NCBI GenBank assembly: GCA_015482705.2
Contig: JADMLA020000042.1
Location: forward strand, 1 to 27,324
From: Prosthecochloris sp.
Lineage (GTDB): Bacteria > Bacteroidota > Chlorobiia > Chlorobiales > Chlorobiaceae
Length of the DNA: 27,324 bases
Reading direction: 5' to 3'
Position numbers and translations under genes: made by a program. Below the pieces are notes generated by a model. It ran no database searches. It had not been told where the DNA came from and worked only from the letters and a program-made list of their open reading frames with translations. Position 1 is the stretch's first letter; each line of letters begins with the position of its first letter. Shown piece by piece: positions 15,374 to 23,163 of this stretch.

Positions 15374-15850
15374 ATGCGAGTAGGAATAGGCATCGACATA
15401 CATCAATTCGCCGAAGGAAGAAAACTGATTGTCGGCGGAGTCGAGATTCCTCATGAAACGGGACTCAAGGGACACAGCGATGCAGATGTACTTTTGCACG
15501 CAATCAGCGATGCCCTTTTGGGAGCGGCAGCTCTTGGTGACATAGGCAAACACTTTCCCGACACCAGTCCGGAATTCAAGGATATCGACAGCAAGATACT
15601 CTTGCGCCACGTCGGCAAGCTGCTCTCGGACGAAGGTTATTCGATAGGAAATATTGACTCGATGCTGTTGATGGAACGCCCCAAAGTCGCCCCTCACATC
15701 ATGGCAATGCGTGCAAACATCGCCGAGTGCCTGAACATCGATATCAGTAAGGTGGCGGTAAAGGCAACCACGAATGAAAAACTCGGCTACGTCGGGCGTG
15801 AAGAAGGTGTCTGCGCTCACGCGATATGCCTGATAGAAGAGACTGGATAG
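15374..15850 (+). CDS. ispF: 2-C-methyl-D-erythritol 2,4-cyclodiphosphate synthase
   Basis: A 158-residue enzyme of the non-mevalonate isoprenoid pathway. It cyclises CDP-methylerythritol phosphate to the 2,4-cyclodiphosphate with release of CMP. The metal ligands are visible as Asp8, His10 (GIDIHQF) and His42 (DADVLLHAISDALLGA), and the family stretch KATTNEKLGYVGREEG lies near the end. Length and domain are standard; the protein acts as a trimer in known members. The pathway supplies the isoprenoids used for carotenoids, quinones and bacteriochlorophyll tails. It converges on the permease gene with 44 bp between. Confidence 0.97.
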   Translation: MRVGIGIDIHQFAEGRKLIVGGVEIPHETGLKGHSDADVLLHAISDALLGAAALGDIGKHFPDTSPEFKDIDSKILLRHVGKLLSDEGYSIGNIDSMLLMERPKVAPHIMAMRANIAECLNIDISKVAVKATTNEKLGYVGREEGVCAHAICLIEETG

Positions 15851-15894
15851 CTTCTATTGCGTTTTGCCTTTTGACTTCTTCCCACTTGCCTTTA

Positions 15895-17169
15895 CTACGC
15901 TCCCATCTGTCCGCGTAAAATCTTCACCGGCACATAACCGGCAGCTTTCCTTGCCGGACCGAAGGCTGAAATCACCGAGATAATCATGCCGAAAACAATG
16001 ACAATGAAATACGCTTCCGGAGTTTCCAATACATTGATTCTATCGCTTTGCATCACACCTGCCGTGTTCGCTTCAAAACGAATCGAGGCGACCATTCTGC
16101 AGATAAGATGCCCCAAAGGAGCTCCGCAGCTCACCCCGAACAAACCGATAATGAAGCCTTCAGCCGTGAATATGCCAGTGATGCTCCTGCGCTGAATGCC
16201 CATTGACCGCATAATGGCGATGTCTTTGACTTTTTGAAGAACAACCGTAGTCATGACCGATGAAACCCCGAGACCGGCAACGATAAAAACAAAACCGACA
16301 AGCACAAGGGTTATTGTTCCGTTTCGATTATAGAAATCGATCACGTTCCTGTTTGTTTCATCCCAGCTTTCGGACTCGTATCCGGTTTGCCGCTCCACAC
16401 CATCGGCAACGGCACCCGCCCGACTGACGTCGGCAGTCTTAATCCCTATAGCCGTAACGGAGTTGGCAGCCAATCCTTCGATCCGCTGCGCAAGCGCGAG
16501 GTTGATGTAGGCCTCCTGCTTGTCTTTTGCGTTGAACCCTGTGCTGAACCTGCCAACAACGGTTACCGGAAACTCCTCACCCTTCTGATTGATCAGCAAC
16601 AGAAGGCTGTGGTAGGAAACATTGAGTTCTTCAGCGAGTAAGTTGCCGACCAAAATTCCGTTAGGTGTATAGGCAAGTTCTCTCAACGCTTCCTGCTCGA
16701 GAAGTTTTGAGGAAAGACGAGCGATATCCGCTTCTTTTTCAGGAACGACACCTCTTGCAACACAAGAGATAAACCAAGATTTGTTACGGGCAATAAGATT
16801 GCTTGTAACGTATGGAGAAACCACTTCCACCGATTCGAGCTGACCGATACGTCTGGCAACGTCGGAATAATTCTTGATTATCTCTTTTTCCTCCACGGTG
16901 ACATTTTTCTCGACAAAACCGAGCATGTTTTTCTCAACCCCGATCAGATTGTCCGGCACAAGAGGTTCAACCGTTTTTGCACTGACAATAACATGTGGAG
17001 CGATATCGATAATCTTGTTCACGACATTTCTCGACATACCTCCGGCAACGGCAATCGTCGTGATCAACATTGCCGATCCGACCGCGACTCCCATTGCGGT
17101 CAGTATGGTCTGACGCTTCCTCTCCCTGAGATGAGCCCAGGCGATTCGCAAATGATCGAATAGAGTCAT
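15895..17169 (-). CDS. FtsX/MacB-type ABC transporter permease
   Basis: A 424-residue inner-membrane protein of the MacB/FtsX/LolC permease type. From the ATG at 17169 it begins with LRIAWAHLRERKRQTILTAMG, the usual short amphipathic lead, and the first membrane helix (about residues 22-48). A large extracytoplasmic domain follows (about 50-295), then three C-terminal helices with the family stretch VLQKVKDIAIMRSMGIQRRSI between the first two. Such permeases work with an ABC ATPase to move lipoproteins, lipids or drugs, often with an adaptor protein; no ATPase gene is next to it here. The open frame runs up to 17322, but the extra 51 residues do not resemble the family N-terminus, so I prefer 17169. 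Substrate unknown. Confidence 0.85.
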   Translation of the reverse strand: MTLFDHLRIAWAHLRERKRQTILTAMGVAVGSAMLITTIAVAGGMSRNVVNKIIDIAPHVIVSAKTVEPLVPDNLIGVEKNMLGFVEKNVTVEEKEIIKNYSDVARRIGQLESVEVVSPYVTSNLIARNKSWFISCVARGVVPEKEADIARLSSKLLEQEALRELAYTPNGILVGNLLAEELNVSYHSLLLLINQKGEEFPVTVVGRFSTGFNAKDKQEAYINLALAQRIEGLAANSVTAIGIKTADVSRAGAVADGVERQTGYESESWDETNRNVIDFYNRNGTITLVLVGFVFIVAGLGVSSVMTTVVLQKVKDIAIMRSMGIQRRSITGIFTAEGFIIGLFGVSCGAPLGHLICRMVASIRFEANTAGVMQSDRINVLETPEAYFIVIVFGMIISVISAFGPARKAAGYVPVKILRGQMGA

Positions 17170-17468
17170 TACCGAAAAAATATAGAAATCCGAATTTTGA
17201 AGCCGGTAAGATGAAGATAGCAGAAAGTCCTGAAATTGTTGACGCGTGTTCATTGTGACACCGAGAATCGCTGTCATCAGAAAACAGATGCCCGGGATTT
17301 CTCGAAGGAGACGGAGAAACAAAAAAGTGTTGTCAATGACGGATTGTAAAAAACGTGATACCGCTTTGGAACAGCGACAAATTCAGTTGATAAATCATGT
17401 TGCATAATCTATCTTGGTGTACTGAATTTCAGCCGTTCACAAACTAAACAAACCAGGAGAGCGCTACC

Positions 17469-18674
17469 GTGAAAAAAATTGGCATCTTAACCAGCGGCGG
17501 AGACTGCGGAGGACTCAACGCAGTCATTAAAGGAGCTGCATTCATGGCATTGTCAAAAGGCCTCGAAATGTATGTCATTCCGAATGGCTACGCCGGGCTG
17601 TACAACCTCGTAAACCAGGAAACGCTTGTTCGTCTCGACCCCGCACGTCTTGATCAGTTTTCCGGTAACTTTGCGGGTTCGGAAGCCGGGCACTCGAGAG
17701 TAAAGATAAAAGCCATCAGCAATCCCGAAAAATACAACCGTATCAAAGAAGGGATGAAAAAGTTCGAACTCGACGGTCTGGTTATCAGCGGAGGTGACGA
17801 CAGTGGCAGCGTAATGGTCGATCTGAACAATAACGGAATTCATTGTATTCATGCACCGAAAACCATGGACCTTGACCTGCAAACCTATTCTGTAGGTGGT
17901 GACTCCACCATCAACCGTATTGCGCAGTTCGTCCAGGACCTGAAAACAACCGGTAGAACACATAACCGCATTCTGGTTACAGAAGTGTTTGGAAGGTACG
18001 CCGGCCATACTGCATTCAGGAGCGGGATTGCTGCTGAAGCGGACTGCATCCTCATTCCCGAAATACCGGCAGACTGGGATATCGTATACGAGCACATCGT
18101 CGGTCGTTTCACCCGACGCATAAGGGAAAGTGATGTCCATGCCGGCACGTATACCATTGTCGTTGCCGAAGGCCTTAAAAATGCTGACGGTTCCGACATT
18201 GTCGACGAATCTGCCGGAGTTGATGCTTTCGGCCATAAAAAACTCGCTGGAGCTGGAAAATACGTCTGCCAGGAACTCAAGAAAAGACTGAAAGCCGATC
18301 CCGATATGCCGGAATTCATGAAAGAAACAGGTATGTTCGTGGAAGGTATCTATGAAATCCCGGAAGTGCGCGAAATCCACCCCGGACATCTTGTGCGCGC
18401 AGGAAACTCCTCTGCTTACGATGTCAATTACGGTTACGAAGCGGGTGCAGCTGCCGTGCTACTTCTTGTGGAAGGCAAAACCGGTGTAACGATTTCCAAA
18501 GTCAAGGGACGCAAGATCGAGTACATCGAATCAAGTAAAGCTATCGCACAACGATATGTCGATCTCGACCAGGTGGCGCTCTATGAATCGCTGGGAATCT
18601 GTTTCGGAAGGCACGTTGCGGCGTACGAGCCGATTCTGAGAGAAGTCGACGGCGTTTATGAAAGGATATACTGA
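17469..18674 (+). CDS. pfp: 6-phosphofructokinase, pyrophosphate-dependent signature
   Basis: A 401-residue phosphofructokinase that phosphorylates fructose 6-phosphate to the 1,6-bisphosphate. It starts at a GTG with an AGGAGA site about 8 bp before it. Motifs in order: ILTSGGDCGGLNAVI at the N-terminus, GGDDS at 108-112, PKTMDLD at 130-136 with the catalytic-base equivalent Asp134, and EVFGRYAGHTA. Asp111 and Lys131 replace the two glycines that ATP-using enzymes carry, the known marker of pyrophosphate dependence. The pyrophosphate reaction is reversible, so the enzyme could serve both glycolysis and gluconeogenesis, useful in a carbon-fixing cell. PKTMDLD departs from the common PKTIDND. 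A strong hairpin terminator follows directly. Confidence 0.88.
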   Translation: MKKIGILTSGGDCGGLNAVIKGAAFMALSKGLEMYVIPNGYAGLYNLVNQETLVRLDPARLDQFSGNFAGSEAGHSRVKIKAISNPEKYNRIKEGMKKFELDGLVISGGDDSGSVMVDLNNNGIHCIHAPKTMDLDLQTYSVGGDSTINRIAQFVQDLKTTGRTHNRILVTEVFGRYAGHTAFRSGIAAEADCILIPEIPADWDIVYEHIVGRFTRRIRESDVHAGTYTIVVAEGLKNADGSDIVDESAGVDAFGHKKLAGAGKYVCQELKKRLKADPDMPEFMKETGMFVEGIYEIPEVREIHPGHLVRAGNSSAYDVNYGYEAGAAAVLLLVEGKTGVTISKVKGRKIEYIESSKAIAQRYVDLDQVALYESLGICFGRHVAAYEPILREVDGVYERIY

Positions 18675-18683
18675 TCTTCGATT

Positions 18684-18726
18684 GACGAAGGCCTTGTCGT
18701 AAACCAGGGCCTTCGTCGTTCTTTCT
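18684..18726 (+). terminator. Rho-independent terminator after pfp
   Basis: A perfect 10-bp stem (gacgaaggcc at 18684-18693, ggccttcgtc at 18708-18717) with a 14-nt loop, followed by gttctttct. It starts 10 bp after the pfp stop. Confidence 0.85.
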
Positions 18727-18940
18727 CCTGCCAAATCTTTCCTGTTTGGCTTCCTCTCTATGAAAAATCAAGCTGTACTGCTTTTAAAAAAGGCAAAACA
18801 GTATATCTTTGAAGTTTGATACTTTCGGGAACCTCTATAACTTGTCGTGGACAACACTTTTCCATCCGCCCTGATGCAGTGATCACGGCACACAACAAAC
18901 GAATAGAGCCACCCTTTTACTAATCAATGTCCGATCAATA

Positions 18941-19852
18941 ATGAATAAGTCCGAAAAAATCTGGATGAACGGCGAGCTTATCGACTGGAATGACGCCAAA
19001 ATACATATTCTCTCACATGTTATTCATTACGGGTCATCGACGTTTGAAGGGATACGATGCTATGAAACGGCAAAAGGCCCTGCAATTCTTTTTCTGGATG
19101 CGCATATCAAACGCCTTTACGACTCGTCGAAGATATACAGAATAGAAATTCCTTACTCCATGCAGGAGTTGAAGGATGCCGTACTCGACACCATAAGGGC
19201 AAACGGGCACAAATCCTGTTATATCAGACCGCTTGTTTACCGTGGGCAAGGCGCTCTTGGCGTCAATCCTCATCTTGCAGCCATTGAAGTTGCCATCGCG
19301 ACTTGGGAATGGGGCACATATCTTGGGGAAGACGTTCTTGAAACCGGGGTCGATGTCCGGGTTTCATCCTGGAACAGACTGGCCCCCAACACACTTCCGA
19401 CATGGGCAAAAGCAGGAGGCAACTACCTCAACTCGCAGTTGATCAAGATGGAAGCAATTATGGACAACTACGCAGAAGGTATCGGGCTGGATATCAATGG
19501 GTATGTTTCGGAAGGGAGCGGTGAAAACATTTTTGTCGTCCGTGACGGCATAATCTATACCCCCATGTCAGGACAATCAGTCCTTGCGGGACTTACACGT
19601 CAGGCAGTCATTCATATCGCAAAAGAGCTCGGTTATGAAGTCCATGAAACGATGATTCCAAGAGAGGGGCTTTACATTGCCGATGAGGTCTTCCTCACCG
19701 GGACCGCCGCTGAAATAACCCCGGTTCGCAGCATCGATAAATATCCGATAGGCAATGAAATGAGGGGACCTGTTACGGAGACGTTGCAATCTCACTATCT
19801 GAAAATCGTCCAGACAGGTGAGGATCCTTATAACTGGCTGACATTTATTTAA
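18941..19852 (+). CDS. ilvE: Branched-chain amino acid aminotransferase
   Basis: A 303-residue class IV PLP-dependent aminotransferase that makes leucine, isoleucine and valine from their keto acids with glutamate as donor. Family motifs: MNGELIDWNDAKIHILSH and HYGSSTFEGIRCYET near the start, the PLP-binding Lys157 in TWAKAGGNYLNSQL, GYVSEGSGENIFVV and TGTAAEITPV. Length is that of IlvE. The gene stands alone, with 266 bp upstream of it to the pfp stop. I saw no leader peptide rich in branched-chain codons and no T-box in that gap. Heptamer repeats lie directly downstream. Confidence 0.95.
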   Translation: MNKSEKIWMNGELIDWNDAKIHILSHVIHYGSSTFEGIRCYETAKGPAILFLDAHIKRLYDSSKIYRIEIPYSMQELKDAVLDTIRANGHKSCYIRPLVYRGQGALGVNPHLAAIEVAIATWEWGTYLGEDVLETGVDVRVSSWNRLAPNTLPTWAKAGGNYLNSQLIKMEAIMDNYAEGIGLDINGYVSEGSGENIFVVRDGIIYTPMSGQSVLAGLTRQAVIHIAKELGYEVHETMIPREGLYIADEVFLTGTAAEITPVRSIDKYPIGNEMRGPVTETLQSHYLKIVQTGEDPYNWLTFI

Positions 19853-19863
19853 CCGACCAGGCA

Positions 19864-19960
19864 GTGACAAGTGACGAGTGACAAGAATCAAGTACACAAC
19901 AGGAGACAAGATACTGTTGACTGCTGTTCCGCTTGTCACGTGTCACCTGTAACTTGCCAC
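19864..19960. repeat. Inverted heptamer-repeat tracts between ilvE and holB
   Basis: A tract of three units at 19864-19885 (gtgacaa gtgacga gtgacaa g) is followed after 46 bp by its complement at 19932-19960, which on the other strand reads gtggcaa, gttacag, gtgacac, gtgacaa. The two arms could pair as a long hairpin. The same heptamer family forms the tandem array at the end of the window, so this is a dispersed repeat of the genome. Confidence 0.8.
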
Positions 19961-19974
19961 TATTCCGATACACC

Positions 19975-21147
19975 ATGAGCTGGCAGGACATTATCGGTCA
20001 AAATATACAGGTAAGCATTTTGCAAAAAGCCGTCTCATCCGATAGACTCGCTCATGCCTACCTTTTCACCGGGCCTGAAGGAACAGGCAAAGAGTCCGTC
20101 GCTTTCGAGCTTGCCAAGGTGCTCAATTGCGAAAACCATGATACGTCCAATCAAACCGGTTCGTGCGGCATTTGCCGAAGCTGCAGGGAAATCGACACAT
20201 TCATGCATCCGGATATAGAATATGTCTTTCCCGTCGAATCGGCTCTCCTGGAAAAAAACGATCCGTCAAAAACGGAAAACAAACGCACAGCCGAAGCAAG
20301 AGAGCGCTACGAGTCATTGATCGAGACGAAAAAACGCAACCCCTTCTTCACCCCATCGATGGACCGATCGATGGGTATCCTTACCGAACAGGTAACATCC
20401 CTTCAGCAGAAAGCATCGTTCATGCCCGCTGAAAACGGGAAAAAGGTATTCATTCTATCGCAGCCGGAAAAACTTCATCCCTCTGCAGCCAACAAACTGC
20501 TGAAATTGCTTGAAGAACCTCCCGGGCACATACTTTTCATTTTGGTATCTTCGCGTCCCGAAAGCGTCCTTCCCACCATTCGTTCACGCTGCCAGATATT
20601 GAAATTCTTGAGAATAAAGTCTTCGGACATTGAAAACTGGCTGCAAAAAAAGTACCCCGAACTCCAGGATGAAGTGCAGCGTCTCATCGTTAATTTTTCA
20701 AGAGGAAACCTCGGCATTGCATCGGAGATGATCGACAGCTTCAAAGAAGGAGGACACGAGACATTCGAAGGTATTGCAGCCCGTGACCGGGCAATCGATT
20801 ATTTGCGCAAACTTCTTTCCCCGGGAAAACTGGCCGAAGCAATTGCAGAGACAGAAAACCTTTCGAAAAGTTGTGGAAAACAGGAAATTGTAGCCTTCCT
20901 CGGTTCTCTTCTGCTTTTTTTCCAGGACATTCATCATAGAATCATCAATCCTGCTTGGAGCTCTTTCAACAATCCAGATCTCGGCACATCGATCGACCGG
21001 TTTGCAAAGAACTTCCCCAACTCCGACTTTTTCGCCATTTCGACGATAACCGAAGAAGCCATCCGTGCAATCCAACGCAACGTCAACCCGCTTCTCACTC
21101 TTTCCGTCTATTCAATCAGACTAAAGAACCTGGTCGGACGCGCCTGA
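19975..21147 (+). CDS. holB: DNA polymerase III delta-prime/gamma-type clamp-loader subunit
   Basis: A 390-residue AAA+ protein from the ATG at 19975 (MSWQDIIGQ, the usual opening of this family; 14 extra upstream codons lie in the repeat). Motifs: HAYLFTGPEGTGKES with the Walker A loop at 33-40, a zinc module of Cys52, Cys64, Cys67 and Cys70 (CGICRSC), KLLKLLEEPPGHILFILVS as the Walker B/sensor region, and the arginine-finger stretch PTIRSRCQILKF. It loads the sliding clamp onto DNA as part of the replisome. E. coli delta-prime lacks a working P-loop, whereas here the loop looks intact; family naming (delta-prime or gamma-like) is therefore loose. Its last 27 bp overlap the end of cutA on the other strand. 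Confidence 0.88.
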   Translation: MSWQDIIGQNIQVSILQKAVSSDRLAHAYLFTGPEGTGKESVAFELAKVLNCENHDTSNQTGSCGICRSCREIDTFMHPDIEYVFPVESALLEKNDPSKTENKRTAEARERYESLIETKKRNPFFTPSMDRSMGILTEQVTSLQQKASFMPAENGKKVFILSQPEKLHPSAANKLLKLLEEPPGHILFILVSSRPESVLPTIRSRCQILKFLRIKSSDIENWLQKKYPELQDEVQRLIVNFSRGNLGIASEMIDSFKEGGHETFEGIAARDRAIDYLRKLLSPGKLAEAIAETENLSKSCGKQEIVAFLGSLLLFFQDIHHRIINPAWSSFNNPDLGTSIDRFAKNFPNSDFFAISTITEEAIRAIQRNVNPLLTLSVYSIRLKNLVGRA

Positions 21148-21468
21148 ACCGTCAGTCGCATCGGCAATCCATTGCAGATATGACCGCAAGCCCCCTGTAA
21201 TCGGTATTCTGATGATTTCAGGAAGCTTGTAAGGATGATGCTGCTGAATGAATGACTCGATTGTTTCGTAATGCTTTTCAAGCGTCTTGATCCATACAGC
21301 CGTCTCCTCATTCCGGTAAAGCTTCTCCTCCCAGATATAACGGCTGTGAATATCCTGCAGATGAACACATGCGGCAAGACCCTCGTTCAGCAACCCTTCG
21401 GCAAGTATCTCGGCCACCTCTTTATCAGGAGCGGTTGTAACGACCAGGCAGCATGATAATGTATCCAT
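21121..21468 (-). CDS. cutA: CutA-type divalent cation tolerance protein
   Basis: A 115-residue small trimeric protein of the CutA1 family, linked by genetics to copper and other metal tolerance in E. coli but with no settled mechanism. The family pattern is clear: CLVVTTAPDKEVAEILAEGL, LAACVHL, SRYIWEEKLYRNEE, AVWIKTLEKHYETI, HHPYKLPEIIRIPITGG and YLQWI. The final ~10 residues (GSGASDQVL) go beyond the family core and are encoded in the 27 bp shared with the 3' end of the clamp-loader gene, in antisense orientation. Confidence 0.95.
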   Translation of the reverse strand: MDTLSCCLVVTTAPDKEVAEILAEGLLNEGLAACVHLQDIHSRYIWEEKLYRNEETAVWIKTLEKHYETIESFIQQHHPYKLPEIIRIPITGGLRSYLQWIADATDGSGASDQVL

Positions 21469-21799
21469 CCCGGGTATTCTTTATTCATGGTAACTACAGC
21501 GATTGTGTTGAAGCTTTTCAAGCGTATCAATAAAAGAGCACAGAAAATACCAGCGTCATGTTCATTCTCATCATTTCATCCTTTGACATTCTTTCTATCA
21601 TCTTCTAGCTTCTTTATTGTCACCCTCGGACTTCTTTTTTTCCGTCATCCTCGGGCAAGCACAGCACGACCCGGGGATCCATTGGGTTTCCTGTTTTTCT
21701 CCATGGATGCCGCATCGAGTGCGGCATGACTTTGGAGGAAGTTGGCTGCCGGATCAACTTGTACAGGCAACTTGAATCGATCTGCCTTCAATTGTAGCC
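21469..21799. other. Intergenic region with repeats, 331 bp
   Basis: No gene is supported here. An 80-codon plus-strand open frame (21487-21729) runs through the palindromic element and is rejected. The stretch holds the REP/MITE-like element at 21644-21730 and a degenerate copy of its left end at 21619-21630 (gtcaccctcgga against gtcatcctcggg). The part from 21520 to 21615 is rich in tc/tt runs. Confidence 0.6.
21644..21730. repeat. REP/MITE-like palindromic element
   Basis: An 87-bp element bounded by gtcat and atgac. It holds two hairpins: tcctcggg with cccgggga (one mismatch) on the left, and atgccgca-tcgag-tgcggcat (21707-21727, perfect 8-bp stem) on the right. The form, gtcatcc...ggggatcc...tggatgccgc...atgac, is that of a common class of dispersed intergenic repeats in bacterial genomes. 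Confidence 0.75.
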
Positions 21800-22864
21800 C
21801 TATAACTCAATCAGCTCTTTCGTGAAACTCTGGAACGGAACAACCGCGCTTTCACCCATAACTACAGTATCTTCGATGCGAACTCCGAATTTTCCCGGCA
21901 GGTAAATCCCCGGTTCGATCGTAAACACCGAACCGGACAACAAATTATCCTCCGATGTCTTTCCAAGCCTCGGCTTTTCATGTACCTCCACCCCTACACC
22001 ATGGCCGAGGCCGTGACCGAAGTATTCACCGTAACCGCTTTTATCGATATAACCGCGCACCAGCGCATCGAGTTCCTTGGCGGGCAATCCCGGTCGCGCT
22101 GCCTCGATTCCAAGTTGCTGGGCCTCTCGTGTTATCTCATAGATTTTACGAGCTTCATCAGCGATCCGCCCAAAAGCAACGGTCCTTGTCTGATCGGATG
22201 CATAGCCATTACAAATACAGCCCATATCGATGACAATCAGGTTTCCCGGACTGAATGTTTCATTTGCGGGTTTCGCATGCGGTAGTGCCGAACGGGTTCC
22301 GGAAGCTACGATTGGATCGAAGGAGTCTTTCTCGGCACCGTAACGTTTATGGCGATATGAAATTTCAGCCGCTATCTCGGCTTCCGTTGTCCGGGTGGAT
22401 ATCAGCGGTAAAATCTCTTCGAAAACCTTTTCACTGATTTCCGCCGCCTGTTTCATCCACGCAATTTCCCGCTCGTTTTTGAGCTCCCGGAACTCGTCAA
22501 AAAAACAATGCACAGGTACTATATCGACCCCTGTCAGCCTGTCTCCGAGTTGTCCGGCATCATACACCGTCATTTGTTCAGACTGGATACCCAGGCTTTT
22601 TCCCAGCAGATATCCCCCCTCGACAAAAGTATCGATGAAGCTGCTTTGAATGACGATCGACTCCATCGCATCCACTTCATGTTTCACCTGTTCGCCGTAA
22701 CGAAAATCCGTAAACAATGCGCTGTGATCACGGTTAAGCAGTACTCTCGCGTTGGAACCGCTGAACCCTGTCAACCATCTGATCACATGCAGATCTGACA
22801 CCAATAAGGTATCAACCCCCAATCCAAGCATTTTCTTGAAAAGAGGCTCAAGCTCTTGAGACAT
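21800..22864 (-). CDS. M24 family Xaa-Pro aminopeptidase/dipeptidase
   Basis: A 354-residue two-metal peptidase of family M24B, which removes N-terminal residues next to proline. After an N-terminal creatinase-like domain (about 1-125, with VIRWLTGFSGSNARVLL), the pita-bread domain supplies the five metal ligands: Asp213 (VIDMG), Asp224 (SDQTRT), His288 (GHGLGHGVG), Glu317 (TIEPGIY) and Glu331 (RIED). Length fits bacterial PepQ/YpdF-type enzymes. The gene is transcribed alone on the minus strand, divergent from trpD. The choice between aminopeptidase P and prolidase cannot be made from sequence. Confidence 0.92.
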   Translation of the reverse strand: MSQELEPLFKKMLGLGVDTLLVSDLHVIRWLTGFSGSNARVLLNRDHSALFTDFRYGEQVKHEVDAMESIVIQSSFIDTFVEGGYLLGKSLGIQSEQMTVYDAGQLGDRLTGVDIVPVHCFFDEFRELKNEREIAWMKQAAEISEKVFEEILPLISTRTTEAEIAAEISYRHKRYGAEKDSFDPIVASGTRSALPHAKPANETFSPGNLIVIDMGCICNGYASDQTRTVAFGRIADEARKIYEITREAQQLGIEAARPGLPAKELDALVRGYIDKSGYGEYFGHGLGHGVGVEVHEKPRLGKTSEDNLLSGSVFTIEPGIYLPGKFGVRIEDTVVMGESAVVPFQSFTKELIEL

Positions 22865-23163
22865 ATTCGGTTAATCCTGTTTTACTGATTTAATAATTCA
22901 TTCTTATCGTTGCCATTCTTATTTTAATTTATACTTTTAACCTAAATAGGGCGATTATCAACCTCCTTGACGAATCAGGGGGCTGATTCACCACACGCTG
23001 CACTCTCAAGCTTGCCGAGGTATTACAAGATGTAACTTTCAGTGCTCGTTTTACGCATATGGTGAAAAGCAATCGCATGAAAACATAGTAATACTGAACA
23101 TTTCATTGAATTGTTACAGTACAAATTTTTAGTTTTTTCTTCTTTTTGTTAACGCTTTATTCT
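22865..23163. other. Divergent promoter region between the M24 peptidase and trpD genes
   Basis: A 299-bp gap with starts facing outward on both sides, so promoters for both genes should lie here. It is AT-rich at both ends. A small hairpin (gaatcag, loop gggg, ctgattc; 22972-22989) stands in the middle with no T tract after it on either strand. I could not assign -35/-10 elements or a trp attenuator with confidence. Confidence 0.45.

Noticed and set aside
17170..17322. 51-codon upstream extension of the FtsX-type permease
   Set aside because: The family N-terminus begins at the ATG at 17169; the extra residues do not resemble it.
17553..18389. 278-codon minus-strand open frame inside pfp
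   Set aside because: Antisense shadow of a well-supported gene with no motif of its own; the same holds for the 244-codon frame at 23179-23913 inside trpD and the 189-codon frame at 4943-5512 inside the antiporter gene.
21487..21729. 80-codon plus-strand open frame
   Set aside because: It runs through the palindromic REP/MITE-like element and has no ribosome binding site or family match.
22972..22989. 7-bp hairpin upstream of trpD considered as a terminator or trp attenuator
   Set aside because: No T tract follows it on either strand, and there is no leader ORF with Trp codons near it.
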